From Bacillus tianshenii (lineage in GTDB: Bacteria; Bacillota; Bacilli; Bacillales; Bacillaceae_N), in NCBI GenBank assembly GCA_020524525.2, contig CP129018.1, positions 434,001 to 498,000 of the forward strand: a stretch of DNA of 64,000 nt, given 5' to 3'. The stretch's first letter is position 1, and each line of letters starts with the position of its first letter. Made by a program: the position numbers and the translations under genes. The notes beneath the pieces are model-generated. The model saw only the letters and a program-made list of their open reading frames with translations. It was not told the origin of the DNA and searched no databases. Positions 27,084 through 36,006 of the stretch are shown here, one piece after another.

Positions 27084-28006
27084 TAGTCAACATAATAAGG
27101 GTTAATAACTGCATTTAATTCTTGGGAAACCTTTAATGTTTGTTTCAGAAATTGTTCAGTAGCTGTACTACGAAAGCGTCCCTTCAAAGTGATTAACTCT
27201 AAATGAGAGTACAGGGAAGGGTACTCAATCTCTCGGAAGATAGGCATCTCTTGAAAGGGTAAGTACTCAAATGACTTGGGGACAAAAGTAATTCCCGTTC
27301 CCTTGCTTGCAAGGATAATCATAGGTGTTGCTTGTGAACCCCAATAGGATACCTTTGGAATAAACCCTACTTGTTTGCACTTTTCAATTATATAATCTGA
27401 TAATCCATGGCCGATCGTCGTTGTGGTCAATAAAAATCTTTCATTTGAAAAATCCTCTAAGTATAGCTTTTCTTTTGTTGCTAGTGGGTGGTTATGATGC
27501 ATACAAGCAACAACAGGTTCAGTAATAATGGAGTACGTTTCGAAAATTTCTTCCCTAAACGTCGTTCGAACAATCGCCACGTCCAGCTGATTATTCAATA
27601 ATTGATTCGCGATATATTCTGTATTTCCCTCGACTACTTTAATAGTTACATTAGGCATTTCAGCTTGTAATCTCTCCACTACCTTTGGAATGATGATTAG
27701 GTTTGCTGCGGTGGAGCACCCAATTTTAATTTCTCCTCTTAGTCCTTTTTGGTGTTCTTTTATTTCTAGAAGCATGTCATCTGTGGAGTTAAGAATATTT
27801 TTTGCCCGTTGGTATACGAGCCTGCCTGTTGTAGTGAGGATTAGCCTTTTTCCTTTTCGCTTGAATAACAACGTATCTAATTCTTCCTCAAGGCGTTTAA
27901 TCATAATGCTCAAAGATGGCTGCGTAATCTTTAATTTTAATGCTGCCTTAGAAATATTCCCTTCATCTACCACTGCAATAAAATAACGAAAACGATTAAT
28001 ATCCAT
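27083..28006 (-). CDS. LysR-family transcriptional regulator
   Basis: 307 residues. The N-terminal winged helix-turn-helix (ALKLKITQPSLSIMIKRLEE) is followed by a substrate-binding domain (GEIKIGCSTAANLIIIPKVV). It is divergent from the M20 peptidase and TRAP transporter genes across a very AT-rich 169-base gap with ATATATAT dyads (28030-28065) that fit a LysR operator. It is therefore the likely regulator of that catabolic operon, sensing its substrate or product. Confidence 0.9.
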   Translation of the reverse strand: MDINRFRYFIAVVDEGNISKAALKLKITQPSLSIMIKRLEEELDTLLFKRKGKRLILTTTGRLVYQRAKNILNSTDDMLLEIKEHQKGLRGEIKIGCSTAANLIIIPKVVERLQAEMPNVTIKVVEGNTEYIANQLLNNQLDVAIVRTTFREEIFETYSIITEPVVACMHHNHPLATKEKLYLEDFSNERFLLTTTTIGHGLSDYIIEKCKQVGFIPKVSYWGSQATPMIILASKGTGITFVPKSFEYLPFQEMPIFREIEYPSLYSHLELITLKGRFRSTATEQFLKQTLKVSQELNAVINPYYVD

Positions 28007-28175
28007 TCATAATTCCTTTCTATATAGATGATCATATATATATTTCATAAAAAATATATATTTTACATTATATGAATTTTGTTTTAAGCTGTAAACAATA
28101 TTTCGAAAAATTAAAAAATATAGATTTATTGGTTGGAAATTGTAACAAATGGTTAGTGATATTGGAGGCAATCGA

Positions 28176-29477
28176 ATGGATGTAAAGGAACAGATTCAAA
28201 CCTATATTGAGGAGAACAAAGAAACCTTTTTTAAAACGATTCAAGAGGCGGTGAGAATTGAAAGTGTTGTAGGTAATGAAGTTGCTATGCAAAGCTTTAT
28301 GAAAAGGAAATATGAAGAGCTTGGGTTGGAGGTGCATGAAGTTCAACCCGAGTATGAGAAGCTCTCGAAGCATGAAGCGTTTGTTGATTCAAAAATTTCT
28401 TTTGAAAATAGAAAAAATGTAATTGGTATATTCAGAGGGACAGGTGGCGGACATTCTTTAACATTGCATGGTCATGTAGACGTCGTTTCTCCTGAACCAA
28501 CAAGAAACTGGACAGTGGAGCCCTGGGGAGGAGAAATGATTCAGAACAAGTTATATGGACGAGGCTCCGCTGATATGAAGGCTGGCCTTATCGCAAACTG
28601 GTTTGCCTTAAAGGCTGTCATTGATTTAGGATTCAGCATTAAAGGCGACATTCAACTTCATAGTGTGATTGAGGAAGAAACTGGCGGAGGCGGTGGAGCA
28701 CTTGCCTGTTTAGAAGAAGGTTATCTAACTGACGGGTATATCTCAACCGAGCCACATGCATTGAATGTCACGATTTCTCATGCTGGGATTCTGTATTTCC
28801 GAATTAAGGTGAAAGGAAAAACAGCTCACGGCGGAATGGCTCATATGGGAATAAATGCGATTAGTAAAATGATAAAAATATATACCGCACTTGAGCAGTT
28901 AGATGAGAAAAGGGCCAAAGAAGTTCATTTTGAATTATTTGAGAAAGGTTCCGGTCAGGCTGTTCATTTAAATAGAGGAACATTGAATTCTGGAGATTGG
29001 GTCTCGACAGTTCCAGGAGAAGCAGTCTTAGAGAGTAGGATTGGATTTATCCCTGGAGAAACAAGAGAGGCAATGAAGGAATTAATAACAAGAACGGTAA
29101 TGGAAGCGACCAAGGGAGATGAATGGTTAGAAGAAAATCCTCCAGTAATTGAGTGGTTTGGCTGGTCCACTGAGCCTTGGTATCAAGAGCCAAGCGACCC
29201 GTTTGTAACATCCTTTGTAGAAACAGCTTCCAATGTCATTGAACAGGAAGTAGAAGTGATTGGTCGAGCCTCTGGAAATGATGCGCGGTTTACACAGTAC
29301 TACAATAAGCCAGGGATTTGCTTTGGTCCTAAAGGCAATTCCATACACGGACCAGATGAATATGTTGAGTTAGACAGTGTCATTCAGGTAGCAAACGTGT
29401 TTGCAAATTATATTGTCAATTGGGCAAATACAGACAAAGACCTAAACGAAGGCAAAACAACATCAACTACTTATTGA
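28176..29477 (+). CDS. M20-family metallopeptidase / deacylase (ArgE/DapE type)
   Basis: 433 residues from ATG 28176 with GGAGG 12 bases upstream. Zinc-dependent amidohydrolase of the ArgE/DapE/ACY1 group. Metal ligands are visible in LHGHVDVVS, GRGSADMKAG and the catalytic EEETGGGG, with the late His in GNSIHGPDEYV; a dimerisation domain with GKTAHGGMAH lies between. It would cut an N-acyl or peptide bond of an imported compound. The ATG of the TRAP permease directly follows the stop, so import and hydrolysis are coupled. Confidence 0.9.
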   Translation: MDVKEQIQTYIEENKETFFKTIQEAVRIESVVGNEVAMQSFMKRKYEELGLEVHEVQPEYEKLSKHEAFVDSKISFENRKNVIGIFRGTGGGHSLTLHGHVDVVSPEPTRNWTVEPWGGEMIQNKLYGRGSADMKAGLIANWFALKAVIDLGFSIKGDIQLHSVIEEETGGGGGALACLEEGYLTDGYISTEPHALNVTISHAGILYFRIKVKGKTAHGGMAHMGINAISKMIKIYTALEQLDEKRAKEVHFELFEKGSGQAVHLNRGTLNSGDWVSTVPGEAVLESRIGFIPGETREAMKELITRTVMEATKGDEWLEENPPVIEWFGWSTEPWYQEPSDPFVTSFVETASNVIEQEVEVIGRASGNDARFTQYYNKPGICFGPKGNSIHGPDEYVELDSVIQVANVFANYIVNWANTDKDLNEGKTTSTTY

Positions 29478-31472
29478 ATGGGGGGGAAGTCTTTGAATAC
29501 CAATCAAAACAGTCATAAAGAAGCGCAGCAAGAAGACAAGAAGATCAATATAGAGATTGAAAAGGAACTGACTTATGTTGATCGCTTATGGATGGAACGA
29601 AAGGAAGGCTGGAATAGAACGAGGTTACTTATGCTGGTTATTGTCCTCTTAAGTATAGGCCTATCCGTTTTTCATATTTATACAGCTGGTTTTGGGACAC
29701 TTCCCTCGTGGCACCAGCGAAGTATTCACGTTATTTGGGGTATTTTACTCATTTTTCTACTATTCCCATCGGGTAAAAATGGCAAAATGAATTGGCTTGA
29801 TATTTTATTAATAATCGTTACGTTAGCCACTTCATTTTATATTTTGACTGGTTATCCGAAAGTTGAAATGAGACAAGGTAATCCAAATAATAACGATATC
29901 TTATTTGGTTCAATTCTAATGGTGCTTGTACTAGAAGCAACAAGAAGAACAAACGGCATCTTCATGTCAGCCATCGCCTTGTTTTTTATTCTGTACGTGT
30001 TTTTGGGACCTTATTTTCCTGGAGCTTTGGCACATCCGGGTGTTCAATATTCGACAATGATTTCGAATATGTTTAATGGAACAATCGGGATCTTTAGTGC
30101 ACCGATTTACGTAAGCTCAACCGTTCTCATCTTGTTTGTTATCTTTGGAGCTTTTCTGATTCGTTCTGGAGGTGGACAGGCATTTACTAGTTTTGCTTTT
30201 GGTTCATTTGGAAGCAAGACAGGTGGGCCAGCCCTTGCTGGAGTAGGAGCTAGTGCGTTGATGGGAACAATCACAGGAAATGGCTCTTCAAATGCGGCAA
30301 TTACTGGAGCTTTTACAATTCCGTTAATGAAAAAGCTCGGTTATTCGCCTAAGTTTGCAGGAGCTGTTGAGGCAGTTGCTTCCCAAGGGGGACAAATTAT
30401 GCCTCCAATTATGGGTGCTTCCGTATTTATAATGGCTGAAACAACCGGTATTCCTTATATCAAGCTTGCCCTATATGGAATTGTACCAGCGGTAATATAC
30501 TTTCTGATTACAGGGTTTGTCATTTACTTTCATGCCAAATCTTTAAGCCTTGCTGGGATTCCAAAAGAACAGCTGCCAAGTGTAAGAATGGTTTTGTTGA
30601 AGCAAGGATACTTATTTCTTCCGATAGTTTTAATTATTGTGATGATGATTCAAGGTTTTAGCCCAATGAAGGCTGGGTTTTATGCCATATTAGCCTCGCT
30701 ATTTGTGAGCTGGTTAAGAAAAGCAACTAGGATGAATCTTTTAGATATTTTAAGTGCTTTAGAAAAAGGAGCAAAAGGTGCATTAAGTGTGATGGCTGCC
30801 TGTGCTGCTGCAGGAATCATTGTAGGGGCGGTCTCGTTAACGGGATTAGGGATGAATTTTTCTCGCTTTATCGTTAATGTTTCTGGTCAAAGCTTATTCT
30901 TATTATTAATTTTAACTGCAGTTACTTCTATTATATTAGGAATGGGTATGCCGACTGTATCAGCATATGTCATTTTAGCTGTATTAGGGGTACCGGCATT
31001 AATGAACTTAGGAGTTAATGAAGTAGCAGCCCACTTCTTCGTGTTTTACTTTGGCATTATCTCTGGGATAACACCTCCTGTAGCGATTACAGCCTTTATT
31101 ACAGCAGGCATTGCAAATTCTCCACCGATGAGAACAGCCTTTTACGCATTAAGAGTGGGGTTGGGAGGCTTTATTGTTCCATTTATATTTGTCTACAACC
31201 CTGCATTATTGCTTCAAGGGGAATCGCCAATGCACATTGTGTTAGCGATCGTGACAGCCTTAGTAAGTTGCTATGGGTTTGCAATAGCTGTCGAAAATTA
31301 TTGGCTAGCAAAGCTGACAATTTTTAGCCGAATACTAGTTGCTGCTTCTTCAATTGTTTTAATTATACCGGGAATTTACTCAGATGTTATAGGGATAGGA
31401 GGGCTGGCGGTCGCTTATATTTTGCAGAAAAAAATGATTAAAACAACTTTGCGAGAGAGCACAAATATGTAA
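29478..31472 (+). CDS. TRAP transporter fused permease (4TM/12TM)
   Basis: 664 residues with about 16-18 membrane segments. The C-terminal DctM-type half is marked by GTITGNGSSNAAITGAFTIP, GGQIMPPIMGASVFIMAE and GMGMPTVSAYVILAVLG. Such fused permeases work with TAXI-type solute-binding proteins and use a Na+ gradient. ATG 29478 abuts the M20 stop; a TTG at 29493 with GGGGGGAAG upstream is an equally likely start. The binding-protein gene follows 33 bases later. Confidence 0.93.
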   Translation: MGGKSLNTNQNSHKEAQQEDKKINIEIEKELTYVDRLWMERKEGWNRTRLLMLVIVLLSIGLSVFHIYTAGFGTLPSWHQRSIHVIWGILLIFLLFPSGKNGKMNWLDILLIIVTLATSFYILTGYPKVEMRQGNPNNNDILFGSILMVLVLEATRRTNGIFMSAIALFFILYVFLGPYFPGALAHPGVQYSTMISNMFNGTIGIFSAPIYVSSTVLILFVIFGAFLIRSGGGQAFTSFAFGSFGSKTGGPALAGVGASALMGTITGNGSSNAAITGAFTIPLMKKLGYSPKFAGAVEAVASQGGQIMPPIMGASVFIMAETTGIPYIKLALYGIVPAVIYFLITGFVIYFHAKSLSLAGIPKEQLPSVRMVLLKQGYLFLPIVLIIVMMIQGFSPMKAGFYAILASLFVSWLRKATRMNLLDILSALEKGAKGALSVMAACAAAGIIVGAVSLTGLGMNFSRFIVNVSGQSLFLLLILTAVTSIILGMGMPTVSAYVILAVLGVPALMNLGVNEVAAHFFVFYFGIISGITPPVAITAFITAGIANSPPMRTAFYALRVGLGGFIVPFIFVYNPALLLQGESPMHIVLAIVTALVSCYGFAIAVENYWLAKLTIFSRILVAASSIVLIIPGIYSDVIGIGGLAVAYILQKKMIKTTLRESTNM

Positions 31473-31505
31473 AAGGTAATTAATCAAACAAAGAGGAGAG
31501 ATTGG

Positions 31506-32558
31506 ATGAATTTTAAACGAAAAACATTAAGCCTCATGGGCATTATGGTATTGATGCTTGGTATTTTAACAGCTTGTGGAGAGTCACCTGCTTCAAACAA
31601 AGAAGCTGGCGGCTCAGCTGAAGCGAAAAATGTATATGAAGCGCCACAGAAATTTTTGCGAATTACCTCAGGACCTATGGGCTCTGGCTGGTATATTTCA
31701 ACAGCTGGAATTATGGAAGCATGGATGGCTAGCTTTGAGGATTTGAATGTGTCGCAAATTGAAGGTGGAGGCGTAGGAAACTTAAAAATTGTTAATGAGG
31801 GCAAAGACGCTCAAGTTGGTGTAAGTTATTCACCTGAATTAAACGAAGCATTAACAGGCACTGGTGCGTTTGAAGGGGATAAAAAGGAAAACATCAGAAT
31901 CATAGCGTCACTATATCCAGCTGTAAACCATGTTTATACCCTTGCTGAACGTGATGATATTAACTCAATCGAAGATTTGCTAGATAAACGTTTGTTCTTA
32001 GGACCTCGTGAATCTGGAGGGGTTATCAGCTTTTGGAAGGTGATGGAGGAATACGGAATTACAGAAGAAACATTTAAAGAAAATGGTGGCGAATTAGTCT
32101 ACGGTAGCTGGTCTGATGGGGCTACTCAACTAAAGGACGGAATTGTTGATGCTTGGTTTGGTGCAAGCAGCTTGAGATCAGGAAATCCAGCAATGACTGA
32201 AATTGATGTAACGAAAAGTGTGAAGATTGTGCCATGGGACGAAGAAATTTTAAAAAGTTTAGAAGAGAAGGAAAATGGAATTGGACAAGGGTATTTGGAA
32301 GGTGGAATCTTTAAAGAACACCCTGACAAAGTGAAAGGCTTCATTCTTGACACAGTTTTATTTGTTTCAAAAGATTTAGAAGATGAGTTTGTTTATCATC
32401 TAACAAAGTCCTTCTGGGAAAATCAAGATTTAATTAGTAAGCAAGTTCCTGAACGTTCAAAGGACTTCACATTAGAAACTGCCTTAAGCAATGTCAACCC
32501 AGAATATCTACATCCAGGAGCAAAGAAATATTACAAAGAAGCAGGCGTGATTGAATAA
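31506..32558 (+). CDS. TAXI-family TRAP solute-binding lipoprotein
   Basis: 350 residues. The signal peptide ends in lipobox LTAC with Cys24, so the protein is anchored on the outside of the membrane and hands ligand to the fused permease. The family pattern is FLRITSGPMGSGWYISTAGI, NLKIVNEGKDAQVGVSYS and WSDGATQLKDGIVDAWFG. Ligands of TAXI proteins are often glutamate or other organic acids; the adjacent M20 hydrolase suggests an N-acylated amino acid or dipeptide here. AGAGGAGAG precedes the ATG. Confidence 0.92.
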   Translation: MNFKRKTLSLMGIMVLMLGILTACGESPASNKEAGGSAEAKNVYEAPQKFLRITSGPMGSGWYISTAGIMEAWMASFEDLNVSQIEGGGVGNLKIVNEGKDAQVGVSYSPELNEALTGTGAFEGDKKENIRIIASLYPAVNHVYTLAERDDINSIEDLLDKRLFLGPRESGGVISFWKVMEEYGITEETFKENGGELVYGSWSDGATQLKDGIVDAWFGASSLRSGNPAMTEIDVTKSVKIVPWDEEILKSLEEKENGIGQGYLEGGIFKEHPDKVKGFILDTVLFVSKDLEDEFVYHLTKSFWENQDLISKQVPERSKDFTLETALSNVNPEYLHPGAKKYYKEAGVIE

Positions 32559-32582
32559 ATAACCAATAACGCAAATGGTACT

Positions 32583-32626
32583 AGCCACCGATCTTTATCG
32601 TTACAAAGACCGGTGGCTTTTTTGTT
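32583..32626 (+). terminator. Intrinsic terminator of the M20-TRAP operon
   Basis: Stem AGCCACCGATCTTT / AAAGACCGGTGGCT with T-run. Confidence 0.88.
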
Positions 32627-32758
32627 TATATGCCTGCATACCCAATTTGGTCTTCTGAGCTTCTATACAGCTTCTTCTGGTCATATTTATGTTAGAAAAT
32701 AGGATGAATGAAACCCTCTTCGTTGTAAACACTATTGTGTGACAAAGGAGGGGATATT

Positions 32759-32974
32759 ATGTCATTGCCATTAACAACAAAGGAAATGGAATACATTGTG
32801 GACTCAATGTCTAATGAAGACTTACTAATTAAGCAAACAATTGTAGCCTTTACACATTCGCAAACACCTGCTGTACAGCAGTTATGTCAACAATTATCAG
32901 AGCAACACCAGCAGCATTACCAACAGCTTCTAACCACTTTGCAAAATCACGCTTCCATTGCTCCAAAATCATAG
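32759..32974 (+). CDS. Small Gln-rich protein, likely spore-coat associated
   Basis: 71 residues starting at ATG 32759 after AAGGAGGGG. Helical and very rich in Gln and His (QLSEQHQQHYQQLL). It lies 15 bases before the CotF-type coat gene on the same strand and shares its Gln-rich character, so it is probably a paired coat protein. No independent motif confirms this. Confidence 0.72.
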   Translation: MSLPLTTKEMEYIVDSMSNEDLLIKQTIVAFTHSQTPAVQQLCQQLSEQHQQHYQQLLTTLQNHASIAPKS

Positions 32975-32989
32975 GAAGGAGAGACAATT

Positions 32990-33307
32990 ATGATTACAAC
33001 TCAACAAACACCTGTTATTCAAGAACAAGACCTTGTGTATACATTTTTAGCTGATTTGAAACGCTCAGCAAGAGAATATACAACAGCAGTTACAGAATCA
33101 AATTGTCCTGAAGTTCGTCAAATGTTTGAGCAGTTGCTTCAAAATACATTAAAGCTTCAAGAACAGACGTATCAATTAATGGCGCAACAGGGTTGGTATA
33201 ATACATCCTCTCCTGTTCAAGTACAAGAAATTCATAAACAACTTAACACATATCAACAAACTCAAACGCAAACGAATCAAATGGTTGGCCAAACGTTCAG
33301 CTCTTAA
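32990..33307 (+). CDS. CotF-family spore coat protein
   Basis: 105 residues after AGGAAGGAGAG. The pattern DLVYTFLADLKRSAREYTTA and REM-type spacing before FEQLLQNTLKLQEQ fit the CotF domain, a ferritin-like helical bundle found in spore coat proteins of Bacilli; QQGWYN is the usual YxxxxGWY-like block. The C-terminus is rich in Gln and Thr. The pair likely assembles into the coat during sporulation, probably from a mother-cell sigma factor promoter, which I did not identify. Confidence 0.85.
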   Translation: MITTQQTPVIQEQDLVYTFLADLKRSAREYTTAVTESNCPEVRQMFEQLLQNTLKLQEQTYQLMAQQGWYNTSSPVQVQEIHKQLNTYQQTQTQTNQMVGQTFSS

Positions 33308-33313
33308 TTAGAC

Positions 33314-33361
33314 AAAGCTGCTCTAGCAAGGTGAAATGACCTTGCTGGAGCAGCTTTTTTT
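33314..33361 (+). terminator. Intrinsic terminator after the coat genes
   Basis: Long stem AAGCTGCTCTAGCAAGGT / ACCTTGCTGGAGCAGCTT with eight T. Confidence 0.9.
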
Positions 33362-33443
33362 GTTGGCTTCTGCATATTATGATTTGCCAGGCAGCATTTT
33401 CGGGAAAAGGTTTATAGAAATCTTAATATAAGGAGTTGATCGA

Positions 33444-34040
33444 GTGTCAGTAAAAATAGCGGTTATTTATTATAGTTCAACTGGAACGAATTATCAATTA
33501 GCACAATGGGCTGCTGAAGGTGCGAAGGAAGCAGGTGCGGAAGTAAAGGTGGTAAAAGCTCCAGAGATTGCACCAGAAGAAGCCATTAGATCCAATTCGG
33601 CATGGAAAGCGCATCTTGAAGAAACGAAGCATGTACCAGAAGTTTCCCTAGAAGATCTGGAGTGGGCAGATGGGTACATTTTCAGTACGCCTACACGGTT
33701 TGGGAATGTACCAGCCCAAATGAAACAATTCTTAGATATGACAGGTGAGCTTTGGATGAATGGGAAGCTAATTAACAAGGTCGTAAGCGCAATGTCCTCT
33801 GCAAACAATCCACATGGCGGACAAGAACAAACGATTCTTTCATTATATACAACAATGTTTCATTGGGGCGCCATTGTGGTCACGCCAGCATATTCTGATC
33901 CATCTACGTTTACAGCTGGCGGAAATCCATATGGAACAAGCGTCACAGTTGACCAAGACGGAAACATGCAAGAAGATGTGAAAGATGCCGTTAAACATCA
34001 AGCAAAGCGAACAGCTTCTGTAGCAGAGCGAATGAAGTAA
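33444..34040 (+). CDS. wrbA: WrbA-type NAD(P)H:quinone oxidoreductase
   Basis: 198 residues, flavodoxin-like FMN enzyme that reduces quinones by two electrons to avoid semiquinone radicals. Signatures: IYYSSTGTNYQLAQWAAEGA phosphate-binding loop, FSTPTRFGNVPAQMKQFLD and AGGNPYGTS near the end. Starts at GTG 33444 after AAGGAGTTGA. Monocistronic between terminators. Confidence 0.92.
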   Translation: MSVKIAVIYYSSTGTNYQLAQWAAEGAKEAGAEVKVVKAPEIAPEEAIRSNSAWKAHLEETKHVPEVSLEDLEWADGYIFSTPTRFGNVPAQMKQFLDMTGELWMNGKLINKVVSAMSSANNPHGGQEQTILSLYTTMFHWGAIVVTPAYSDPSTFTAGGNPYGTSVTVDQDGNMQEDVKDAVKHQAKRTASVAERMK

Positions 34041-34054
34041 AAGGGTAAGAATAT

Positions 34055-34097
34055 AGAGCTGTAATTCTTTGAAAAGAAGAATTACAGCTCTTTTTGG
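34055..34097 (+). terminator. Intrinsic terminator after wrbA
   Basis: Stem AGAGCTGTAATTCTT / AAGAATTACAGCTCT with T-run; almost the same stem as at 22511. Confidence 0.88.
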
Positions 34098-34352
34098 GTT
34101 TTCTACCACTTCTATCCCCCTCAAGAAGCACTACATAATAATGTTATTTACTACCATTACCTCATTATCATTAACAATATAAATTGTTATAATAGTATAA
34201 ATATTTAAAAAAGGAGGTTAAGAGTTTTTTAGTTGGGCTTCTGTATCATTCTGACTCCATTTCTAACACCCTACCTACGCTTATCCACTGCAATCACTTT
34301 CACTAATTGTTTTCAACTGTGTTTACTACATAATAGAAATGAGGTATTGATT

Positions 34353-35618
34353 TTGAGAAATGTCTACAAATTTGCAGTCCTTCTCTTGGCGTTCGTGATG
34401 GTTTTCTCAGCATTTGGCAACGGGGCTTTTGCTGTTACTGAGAAGGGCAGTTCAACGGTTAAAGATTTGCGTGTTTTGATTAAACCTCTAGATACAACTG
34501 ACAAAGCAAAGCTGAAAGCTACGTATGGTTCGCGGTGGGATTTTGCAGAAAAAGGCTTTACCACTAATGTGAATCAGCATCAATATGAAGCACTTCAACA
34601 TAACAAAAATGTAAATGTTAGTTTAGTAGAAAAGGTTTCACTTGATGCAAAGCCACCAGCAAAAGCAGATACAGCGCCAAGTGACCAAACACCGTGGGGA
34701 ATTGAAGCGATGTACAAGGACCCAGATATCTCTGCAACAAGCGGGGGTTCAAATATTCGTGTTGCTGTATTAGATACTGGTGCATACATTGAGCACCCGG
34801 ATTTAACTAATAATGTTGAACAGTGTAAAGATTTTAGTCAGCATCGAGCGCCAATAATTGAAGGAGCCTGTGATGATAAAAATGGTCATGGGACACATGT
34901 ATCTGGAACAATCTTGGCTGATGGCGGAAGCGGCTCAGGGGTTTATGGTGTAGCGCCAGATGCGAAGCTTTGGGCCTATAAAGTTCTGGGGAATAGTGGC
35001 TCTGGTTATGCAGATGATATTGCCGCAGCTATCCAACATGCGGCGGATGAAGGTCAAGCAAATGGCGTTCATGTCGTAATTTCCATGTCGCTAGGCTCGA
35101 GTTCGAAAAGTAGTTTGATAGCTGATGCAGTTACATATGCGATGAATAATGAAGCGCTTGTTGTCGCTGCGGCCGGAAATGACGGGCCTGACCCTGATAC
35201 AATCGGCTATCCTGGTGGCTTACAAGATGCTGTCGGTGTCGCGGCACTTGAAGATGTGCAAGAAAACGGTACTTATCGTGTAGCAGATTTCTCTTCGCGT
35301 GGTAATCCTGATACAGATGGAGATTATATCATTGGAGAGAGAGATGTAGAAGTATCGGCTCCAGGTCGTGCGATTGAATCGACATGGAACGATGGCGGAT
35401 ATAACACGATTAGTGGTACATCAATGGCGACACCGCACGTGTCAGGTCTAGCGGCAAAGATTTGGGCAACGAACCCTTCATTATCAAACCAACAGCTTCG
35501 CGAAGAGCTTCAGAGCCGAGCGAAGGCAAATGATATTGAAGGTGGGTTGTACGCTGCACCTGGTGATGACATGGCATCCGGATTTGGCTTCCCAACTGTA
35601 AGCTCAACTGATAATTAA
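34353..35618 (+). CDS. Secreted subtilisin-like serine protease (S8)
   Basis: 421 residues from TTG 34353, chosen because GAGG at 34341-34344 has the right spacing and a signal peptide begins at once (LLLAFVMVFSAFGNGAFA). An I9-like propeptide of ~80 residues follows. Catalytic triad: Asp in VAVLDTGAYIEHPDL, His in GHGTHVSGTI, Ser in SGTSMATPHVSG, with the oxyanion Asn in VVAAAGNDGP. Two Cys (QCKDFSQ and GACDDKNG), unusual for Bacillus subtilisins, lie close together and could form a disulfide near the active site. The ATG far upstream gives a tail without a signal and is rejected. Confidence 0.92.
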   Translation: MRNVYKFAVLLLAFVMVFSAFGNGAFAVTEKGSSTVKDLRVLIKPLDTTDKAKLKATYGSRWDFAEKGFTTNVNQHQYEALQHNKNVNVSLVEKVSLDAKPPAKADTAPSDQTPWGIEAMYKDPDISATSGGSNIRVAVLDTGAYIEHPDLTNNVEQCKDFSQHRAPIIEGACDDKNGHGTHVSGTILADGGSGSGVYGVAPDAKLWAYKVLGNSGSGYADDIAAAIQHAADEGQANGVHVVISMSLGSSSKSSLIADAVTYAMNNEALVVAAAGNDGPDPDTIGYPGGLQDAVGVAALEDVQENGTYRVADFSSRGNPDTDGDYIIGERDVEVSAPGRAIESTWNDGGYNTISGTSMATPHVSGLAAKIWATNPSLSNQQLREELQSRAKANDIEGGLYAAPGDDMASGFGFPTVSSTDN

Positions 35619-35625
35619 GATAATG

Positions 35626-35656
35626 ATGGATCCTTGCATCATGCAGGGATCCATTT
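35626..35656. terminator. Hairpin terminator between protease and zinc-ribbon genes
   Basis: ATGGATCCTTGCAT / ATGCAGGGATCCAT stem followed by TTTTCTCTTG; between convergent genes. Confidence 0.8.
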
Positions 35657-35667
35657 TCTCTTGTTTT

Positions 35668-35919
35668 CTATGACGTTCGCCCATACTTCGCACGCTTTAC
35701 AAAGACAATTTCATCCTCAATCAGTCCACACGCTCCGCACTGGACACGAATATCAGGGCCATTATAGCGGATATGCATTGGAAGAAGAGTCTCATCCGTA
35801 TATTCCTCAACAATTTCACCTGTTTGCGGGTCTTTCTTGACAGGCTTTGCTTCCTGTTCAATGATATTAAAACGAGAACGATTTGTTTTGCAGTTTGGAT
35901 AGAGATAAGGTTCAGTCAT
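35668..35919 (-). CDS. Small hypothetical protein with Cys pairs, 83 residues
   Basis: Starts at the ATG complementary to 35917-35919 with AAAGGAGGT upstream. It has one CxxC (QCGACG) and a single Cys near the N-terminus (YPNCKTN), so a full zinc ribbon is uncertain. No family recognised. Divergent from the metallo-beta-lactamase-fold gene. Confidence 0.7.
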   Translation of the reverse strand: MTEPYLYPNCKTNRSRFNIIEQEAKPVKKDPQTGEIVEEYTDETLLPMHIRYNGPDIRVQCGACGLIEDEIVFVKRAKYGRTS

Positions 35920-36006
35920 TATAGATACCTCCTTTTTCTTAGGATGGTATATTATGTGTAGGTTATTCATACTTGAAGAAATCTAAATGAAAGGGTGTAA
36001 GAAGCT

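Noticed and set aside
31484-31804. 106-codon minus-strand frame over the TAXI-protein start
   Set aside because: Opposes the signal peptide and lipobox of a confidently identified gene; no ribosome-binding site.
34233-34352. Upstream extension of the subtilase from an earlier start
   Set aside because: It puts about 40 residues before the signal peptide and has no spaced ribosome-binding site; TTG 34353 has both.
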